A stretch of 64,000 nucleotides of DNA from Pandoraea sp. PE-S2T-3 (GTDB lineage Bacteria; Pseudomonadota; Gammaproteobacteria; Burkholderiales; Burkholderiaceae), in assembly GCF_002179965.1 (NCBI RefSeq), contig NZ_NGUQ01000037.1, positions 1 through 64,000 of the forward strand, in the 5' to 3' direction. The notes beneath the pieces were generated by a model, which did not search any database, was not told the origin of the DNA, and worked only from the letters and a program-made list of their open reading frames with translations. Each line of letters starts with the position of its first letter. The first letter of the stretch is position 1. The position numbers were made by a program, and so were the translations under genes. Shown here piece by piece: positions 59,301 through 64,000 of this stretch.

Positions 59301-62300
59301 GATACAGCACGCGATGCTGCAAGGCTCCGGGGTGTTTTTCCCGCTCCTGTTCGGCGCATTCCCGTTGTCAGTCTGGGTGTCGCCGGCCGCGTTCGGCACC
59401 GGGGTGGCGACCAGCTTCGCCAACCTGATGCTGATTTCGGCGGAGGCCAAGGACACCGATCTGGCCGGCATGCGCAAAGCGCAGCACGACATGAAGCTGG
59501 GCACGCTGATGATGTTCGTGCATCTCTTGCCCATCGGCGCGGCCGAATGGCGGATCTTCAGGGCGGCGTTCGGCTACACGCTGGCGGCGTCGGGCCATTT
59601 GCTACGCAGCAGTTATGCGGCCATGGACGCCATGCCGTCCCCGAATTCCGACGAACGCCGCGCCATGGTGCAGAGCCTTGTCGGTCTCGCCGACCTGCAT
59701 TTGCCTGATAACGCATCGCCGATGGAAACGCCGCAACGCCCGTGGGATGTCATCGATCATGTGCGCGCGGCCTATGGCGGGAGCAGCGACAGCAATATAC
59801 GCAGGACGGTGGCCATCCGAAACCGCAACGTCAACGGCTTTCTCGGGCTGCGACTCGCCCCGGTCACGACGCGTGATGAACTGTTGCGATTGCCGCAGGG
59901 ATACGCCATCGCATTGGCCGACGAGTTCGGCACAATGTTCTTCGCCGGCATGACCTGTGGTGACGGCGAGGTGGTGGGCAGCGGCACCGATCCCGCCATC
60001 GTGACGTTGCCGACGGATTTTGCGGTCATCGATTTCGCCGGCAAGCATGCCGACATTCTGACGTTTCACGGCAACGGCAGCGTGGAGGTCTCCGGTGCCA
60101 TGTTCTCGATGTTCATCGACGAAACGATTCGCCAGCGCGTGCCCGCCATCCCGATATTCGACCCCGACGCGGGGCGCGTGGCGGTGCGGCCCGTGCCGTC
60201 GGCAGCGCCCGAGACGATACTGCCGAATCCTCCCCTGAATCCGCTGCCGGGCCCGCCGCTGAGCCCACTGGCGAGACTGCTGCCGGCATCGCAAACGTTT
60301 GAAGAAAAGGTGTCGTGGTCCGATATCGTGGCGCTGTGGCGAGCCAATCGGTTAGGCATGCGGTTGCGCAAGATCGATCAGATTGCAGCCTATCAAGTGT
60401 CCGGGTTTCGTCATCAGATATTCCAGCGCTGGAATGTGTCCGAATTCAAGGCAGCATTGTCCGACGTGCTCGCCCGTGTCGAGACGGGGCTGCTGCTCTG
60501 GCACCTGCCGTTTCTCGACGCGGCGAATCAGGGGCTGGCGTTGCGGCGGCTACAAGGGGTCGAGCCACTGCGTACGGCGCGCTTGTACGACGCCACGTTG
60601 TACGGCGTGGTGGCATTGAGCGGTGTCGACCGGTTGGATGAAGCGCGGGTGTCGGACGGTGTGCGCAACTACCTGCTGCTGTCGCTGATCACGGGAGACG
60701 CGTTCGGCTGGACGGGCAACCTCACGATCAAGGGACGGCAGGCCTTGCAAGCGTTCGTCAGGCCCCATCTCAGCGAACACCGGCTGTGGGTCTACCGGGG
60801 CTTGCTGAACGAGGATGGTGCGGTGCCCGGCGTGCCCGGCGACGCGAGCCCGGACCCGCTGGCCGCCGTGACCTTCGTGACCCGTCGGGGCGGGCATGGC
60901 GATATGGTGAACGACCTGCATAGTCGAATCTTCTGGGACCTGCATTGCCGGGCCAGCGCGGTCGACATCTGTATGCAGGACGACCGCTCGCACGACCTGC
61001 TGTTTCTGGTGGCCTATGCCGCCAGCGTGTTGCCGCCGGACGATGCAAAAAAGCTCACCCGCGCGGTGCGTGCGCTCTTGCGGCCGAGGACATCCGATAC
61101 GCCGTTTGCACCGCCCCGCGAGATCACCGATGCGGCGTTGGTCCATACCCGATGGACGGGCCCCGATCTCTCGCTGGCCCATTCCATCGGACTGATGGCA
61201 CGTGAAGCGGCTGCCGCGAACGGCACGTACCCACTGGCCGGCAAGGCACCGGATGATGCGGTGATGCAGGCGATCAACTTTGTCGATGCGCACCTGACGC
61301 CTTACACCAAGGGCGTGGCGCGTGGCGAGATGGCCGGCCTCGTCGAGTGGGGCGTGGGCAGCAGCACGTTCGGCCGGTCGCTGCTCAACGCCAGCTTCCA
61401 TATGCAGGCGACCGACCGCTTTGCGGCAGTCATCGACACCATCTGGGATTCGATGCCGATCAGCGCCGATGGCTACACGTCCGGGACGTCCGGGCGGGGG
61501 CTCATCCGCATCAGCGACGCGCCATCGTTCGCCGCCGTGCCGCCGGGCTATCGCCTCTTTCTGACCAGCCCGCTGGGGAACGACTACGACGTGCAGGTGT
61601 GGTACGAAATGTTCAGTCTGGGGCAGGGCGTCGTGGCGGGATGGACGAGACGCTTCGAAGATGGACGCCTGCCGCCCCGTCTGGAGCGCATCGATCTGCT
61701 GGCAAACAATACGTTGCTCGCATTTACCGGCGACGGTGTGGTGTTGAAAGACGGCACGCCCGTCTCGATGTGCGCAGAAGGGCTCACGCCGGGAATTCAT
61801 ATCGAACCCCGCTGCCCGCCTGCCAGCAACGGGACGGTCGACGGGACGCTGCTGGAGCAGGAGATCGTGGCGGTGCCGCTGGTGCTCACGGCCATCGAGC
61901 GGCGCTCGGACGGCGCCGACGCCAATCTGCTAGCGGCGATTCATGCGGCCATGCAACGGTTCAACGTGACCAACATTCGGTGCCGTGTCGTGCTGACGTG
62001 GTCGCACGCCAATCAATTCAAACCCGATTGGTCCTATGCGCTGGTCGGCGATGCCGAAAAGCCGTTCCGCCGAAGCGAGACGCCTTGCCGGGTCGTCGTC
62101 GATATTTTCGCGAGTCATGCACTGCCCGATACGCTGCATCCCCCGTACTTTGGGTACATCGTCAGCGAAGCGCAGTGGCAGGCCGCTTACATCGCACGGG
62201 CGGGTAAGCGACACGTCAAATACGTTGATTTCGACACGATTGAAGACGCTCTGAATGCCGCGCCGACGTTTGCCGATTCGCGGGGCGTGTTGCCGTTCGA

Positions 62301-62388
62301 CTATCAGGAGAATGCGTTGCTGTTGCACGCACCGGCATGGCCGAATTTTCCGCAGCCGGGCTGGCACCCGCGGCAGAACTTCCGATGA
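56383..62388 (+). CDS. giant protein of unknown family, paralogue 3
   Basis: 2001 residues from ATG 56383, two bases after the stop of paralogue 2. More diverged than 1 and 2 are from each other, but the same order is clear: WRAQTVYWLLAQPERWG; DPAERAKYEAALALSLPEL; a Pro/Glu-rich insert at about 425-515 not matched in the others; hydrophobic segments near 205-260, 530-560 and 985-1020; LLVSLKSGTWLWWD (about 840) and its second copy LLLSLITGDAFGWTG (about 1430); LPQGYAIALADEFGTMFFAG and PPGYRLFLTSPLG; and C terminus PGWHPRQNFR. No signal peptide or known catalytic motif is recognised. Function unknown. Confidence 0.75.
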   Translation: MRIESGGRNPWQLCGAQVPCDAATRLRLGWQAQTHAATPTQVTNMDWRAQTVYWLLAQPERWGEVGAVLAPRLIARCGRLGSGGVFDIVDACGAPVERLDVRAPHERETTGADRHWQICRDGARFGLWREGGVEWSDERQPYGGLCHVLIASASRCALAELADVVDDDVEAMVASLPDIVCEAPDVAQALWHDLMGGPADGGHVSEPVAASALFARGALWAAAGTAACALGTSLPLAGAITAGALQIGVLGSALRRAVSTLSSHADPAERAKYEAALALSLPELGRADLKALMARLEGADVRLDFFHLMAAIRRRLEARTAGQTPGDVVRRLPVRDFERAERENTRRTPNLTCGKQALETLLDLASQHGLLSPWGDEVASARQSRRAEAWQDELYAWDRAAWQRAAAIRYLPGPDSQTAQAGRAESAEPSAHVELAEPVEPVERGEPLPFANHTLRPRHAAVSWPSIRIAPPPRVTPEPLSPAIAGGVYAAPPFEPDDVRAASHATDPTDPLLNTGSAIATWTMTRALRVGLKSRTVQVGGLALGAVSVAAAARYAYDRAASWLSDDPLRVDSPTDLQAESPAGSSAESPSASPISEARRAEGPPPPPAVRDLRDGLSLSKLLTLGDWMAWDDAAHTYRDAADSHTAWLIKDVLTQRSAGLVPSNVTAMLDEWVNVTYRSIPFLVMGNAHGVPSMTLTTVEKYRLRDVALGHHYQKESLKLGATKEVRSVAVSDGNPEVARLLNAVNNDDFRQALHDADIAHLAQLERAPEAVAAFGHYVNARTFAMILQARLSEGSPAWAADIVKQAAAESERGNTLRLLTFHKRVMPGLLAARHTNGENALLVSLKSGTWLWWDRTVERGALFREFMTSHLSARDLVKLDNPVHISDLQFRIGRKTGPGSGIGWGPGDGGPVGLWFANTETRREMYQPDFEFQSSNAIRDELWKAEVRTVRENMGVRIATKSWRDRRDRLAIQHAMLQGSGVFFPLLFGAFPLSVWVSPAAFGTGVATSFANLMLISAEAKDTDLAGMRKAQHDMKLGTLMMFVHLLPIGAAEWRIFRAAFGYTLAASGHLLRSSYAAMDAMPSPNSDERRAMVQSLVGLADLHLPDNASPMETPQRPWDVIDHVRAAYGGSSDSNIRRTVAIRNRNVNGFLGLRLAPVTTRDELLRLPQGYAIALADEFGTMFFAGMTCGDGEVVGSGTDPAIVTLPTDFAVIDFAGKHADILTFHGNGSVEVSGAMFSMFIDETIRQRVPAIPIFDPDAGRVAVRPVPSAAPETILPNPPLNPLPGPPLSPLARLLPASQTFEEKVSWSDIVALWRANRLGMRLRKIDQIAAYQVSGFRHQIFQRWNVSEFKAALSDVLARVETGLLLWHLPFLDAANQGLALRRLQGVEPLRTARLYDATLYGVVALSGVDRLDEARVSDGVRNYLLLSLITGDAFGWTGNLTIKGRQALQAFVRPHLSEHRLWVYRGLLNEDGAVPGVPGDASPDPLAAVTFVTRRGGHGDMVNDLHSRIFWDLHCRASAVDICMQDDRSHDLLFLVAYAASVLPPDDAKKLTRAVRALLRPRTSDTPFAPPREITDAALVHTRWTGPDLSLAHSIGLMAREAAAANGTYPLAGKAPDDAVMQAINFVDAHLTPYTKGVARGEMAGLVEWGVGSSTFGRSLLNASFHMQATDRFAAVIDTIWDSMPISADGYTSGTSGRGLIRISDAPSFAAVPPGYRLFLTSPLGNDYDVQVWYEMFSLGQGVVAGWTRRFEDGRLPPRLERIDLLANNTLLAFTGDGVVLKDGTPVSMCAEGLTPGIHIEPRCPPASNGTVDGTLLEQEIVAVPLVLTAIERRSDGADANLLAAIHAAMQRFNVTNIRCRVVLTWSHANQFKPDWSYALVGDAEKPFRRSETPCRVVVDIFASHALPDTLHPPYFGYIVSEAQWQAAYIARAGKRHVKYVDFDTIEDALNAAPTFADSRGVLPFDYQENALLLHAPAWPNFPQPGWHPRQNFR

Positions 62389-62408
62389 CACCGGAGGGCA
62401 TCAGCGGC

Positions 62409-62450
62409 GCTTAGTGGTCAGTGTTTAGCGGTTAGTGTTTAGCGGTTAGT
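62409..62450. repeat. 14-bp tandem repeat, three units, overlapping a stop codon
   Basis: GTTTAGCGGTTAGT occurs perfectly at 62423-62436 and 62437-62450, with a degenerate unit (three mismatches) at 62409-62422. The last unit contains the stop codon of the minus-strand regulator gene. Confidence 0.7.
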
Positions 62451-63471
62451 GGTTCACGGGGCGGCGTGCATGGCTCGGCGGTACCGTTTCGAATTTGTGC
62501 CACACGCGGCGCATATGACGCGCCGAAGCGAAACCCGCGCGCTCGGCAATACGTTCAAGATCAAGCTGACTGTTGCCGAGCATTTCTCTCACCAGCGCAA
62601 TGCGCAGGCGATGCAAGTAGTCGATCGGGGCGGTGCCGGAGTGTTCGCGAAAGAGCCGCGTGACCTGCCGCTCGCTAGTGCTGGCGATCTCTGCCATGGC
62701 GGCGAGTGTCCAGTCGCGCGCGGGATCGGCGGCGATGGCGTCTTGCATGCGGTGCAAGGCCGGGTGCAGGTGATTGCGGCCTTCGAGCCACGGCGAGAGT
62801 TGCGGGTCGGCGCCTGCGCGGCGCGAATAGACGACCATCTGGCGGGCAATTGCAGCCGCACACAGTGGGCTGGTGACTTCGGCAATGAGCGTGAGCATCA
62901 GGTCAAGGCCGGTGGTCACGCCCGCGCTGCTCCAGACGTTGCCATCCTGCACATAGAGCCGGTTGTCGGCCACACGTGCGCCCGGTGCCAGCGCCCGTAG
63001 TGCGTCGCAACTGCCGTGATGTGTGGTGCACATGCGCCCGTCGAGCAACCCCGCCCGTGCGGCGAGCAACGCGCCGGTGCAGATGCAGGCCAGCCGGTGT
63101 GTGGGACGCACCGTGCGCCGCAGCCACGCGACGGCCAGTGATTCGGCTTCGTCGCCCGAGTCAACTGAGCCGGCCAGTGCCGCCGAAGCCGCCGCGTCGT
63201 CGTGGGCCGCCGCGATCGGCAGCGGCTTTTCCACCGTGCCGGTCACGACAACCCATGCATCCTCGGGGACGCCATCGGGCAGCACGGTCAATGGGGAAAG
63301 CCGCAACCCGATCGACGTGTCGACCGACGCCCGGGTGCCCACGTAATGCAACACGAAGCGAACCGTATCCTGCTGCAAATTGGCCATGCGCAACGCTTCG
63401 GCTGGCGCGGCGATATCGAGCAGCAGCGCGTCAGGCATGACCAGCAGGTAGACAGGTTGAATTCGCGGCAT
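62446..63471 (-). CDS. GlxA-type AraC family transcriptional regulator
   Basis: About 341 residues from ATG 63471 (a GTG immediately upstream is possible). N-terminal DJ-1/PfpI-like domain (about 5-200) with the nucleophile-elbow region LACICTGALLAARAGLLDG and TTHHGSCDAL; C-terminal AraC helix-turn-helix pair (about 235-330: WTLAAMAEIASTSERQVTRLFREH, then LERIAERAGFASARHMRRVW). Such regulators usually sense small amino or amide compounds and control adjacent genes. It lies 45 bases downstream of a hydrolase gene on the same strand. Confidence 0.88.
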   Translation of the reverse strand: MPRIQPVYLLVMPDALLLDIAAPAEALRMANLQQDTVRFVLHYVGTRASVDTSIGLRLSPLTVLPDGVPEDAWVVVTGTVEKPLPIAAAHDDAAASAALAGSVDSGDEAESLAVAWLRRTVRPTHRLACICTGALLAARAGLLDGRMCTTHHGSCDALRALAPGARVADNRLYVQDGNVWSSAGVTTGLDLMLTLIAEVTSPLCAAAIARQMVVYSRRAGADPQLSPWLEGRNHLHPALHRMQDAIAADPARDWTLAAMAEIASTSERQVTRLFREHSGTAPIDYLHRLRIALVREMLGNSQLDLERIAERAGFASARHMRRVWHKFETVPPSHARRPVNH

Positions 63472-63516
63472 CACGTGAGCGCCCAGACAACGGACAATTT
63501 CGGACAGACCCCGACG

Positions 63517-64000
63517 TTACACCGCCGCGAGCGCTTCCTCAACGGTGACGATGCGCGCGAAGCGGTCGACGAGCACGGTTTCGGTACGTTCTTTGAGGTC
63601 TGCCACCGACAGTTCACGGCCAGTGCGCGGGTGCGTCATCGGGAACGTGAGCGTGGCTTCGGTGACGAAATCGACTTGGTAACCGGCGTCGGACGCGGCA
63701 CGCGTGGTCGTCTCGCAGCACTGTTCGGTGCGGATGCCCGACACGATCAGGCGCGTGATGCCATGTTCCACCAGCCACGGACCGAGCGTGGAGCCGGCCA
63801 GTGCGCTGTGCTTGACCTTATCCACCGTAAAGACCGGTTCGATGCGAAGCTCTTCGAGCGTACGCACGAAGCCCGAGGCACGCGCGAACACGCCCGAGTC
63901 GATGTGAAAGACCTGCACGACCGGCACGCCACGGGCGACTGCGCCGTCGACCAGTGCCTGTTGACGCGAGAAGTACGTGGCCAGATCGTCTTCACGCCAG
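63517..64000 (-). CDS. cysteine hydrolase of the isochorismatase family, 5' part outside window
   Basis: The frame is open to the right edge, so the N terminus is missing; a GTG at 63927 is internal to the fold. Visible: VPVVQVFHIDSG, the KVKHSALAGSTLGPWL segment and the nucleophile motif SGIRTEQCCETTTRAA with the catalytic Cys. Such enzymes hydrolyse amides or vinyl ethers (nicotinamidase, isochorismatase and relatives); the substrate is unknown. Upstream of the GlxA-type gene and probably in one operon, consistent with the regulator serving it. Confidence 0.85.
   Translation of the reverse strand, partial: WREDDLATYFSRQQALVDGAVARGVPVVQVFHIDSGVFARASGFVRTLEELRIEPVFTVDKVKHSALAGSTLGPWLVEHGITRLIVSGIRTEQCCETTTRAASDAGYQVDFVTEATLTFPMTHPRTGRELSVADLKERTETVLVDRFARIVTVEEALAAV

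Noticed and set aside
40064-62388. Prophage or integrative element
   Set aside because: No integrase, transposase, tRNA-end duplication or phage structural gene was seen.

Overview
The window is GC-rich DNA (mid-60s percent by eye, not computed) from a betaproteobacterium of the Burkholderiaceae. The proteins look most like those of Pandoraea or a close relative; this is a judgement from protein character, not a database match. Supporting marks are the poly-3-hydroxybutyrate order phaC-phaA-phaB-phaR with a neighbouring bktB thiolase, a Burkholderiales-type tad locus, and DUF2968, DUF465 and DUF3613 proteins.

Layout. 1-555: two small minus-strand genes, one a Gly/Ser-rich lipoprotein cut by the left edge, behind a near-consensus sigma-54 promoter. 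556-1699: a 1.1 kb regulatory region with three 12-bp GTTACG repeats and a second, weaker sigma-54-like site facing the other way. 1700-16019: a complete Flp/Tad pilus locus (two Flp pilins, prepilin peptidase, TadE, CpaB, secretin, TadZ, TadA, TadB, TadC, TadD, a DUF3613 protein, TadG) ending in a sigma-54 activator with an intact GAFTGA loop. 16545-29706: housekeeping genes (DUF2968 protein, kup, tex, DUF465 protein, DinG/YoaA-type helicase, glutamine amidotransferase, bamD, rluD, pgeF). 29901-34703: PHB operon with its own promoter and a phaR operator/promoter. 34959-39939: rimO, a KDG-kinase-like sugar kinase, bktB, a cystathionine beta-lyase.

40064-62388 is the accessory part. A minus-strand 1087-residue protein with a Ser/Thr/Pro-rich N terminus carries what I read as a toxin-type deaminase core (Asp-Ser-Glu followed by Cys-x2-Cys). 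After serB come three head-to-tail, translationally coupled paralogues of about 1950-2000 residues that I cannot assign to a named family. Each has an internally duplicated module, several hydrophobic segments and the same C-terminal signature. The middle one is out of frame at a G6 tract; one extra G would give a full-length protein aligning without a gap to its neighbour, so it is either a fresh frameshift, an assembly error or a phase switch. This cluster is the best candidate for an undescribed system.

62446-64000 holds a GlxA-type AraC regulator and, at the right edge, an isochorismatase-type hydrolase on the same strand.

How parts may work together: the sigma-54 activator at the end of the tad locus is the obvious candidate to act on the repeats and sigma-54 sites at its start; the thiolases, reductase, synthase and PhaR form a C4/C5 polyhydroxyalkanoate pathway.
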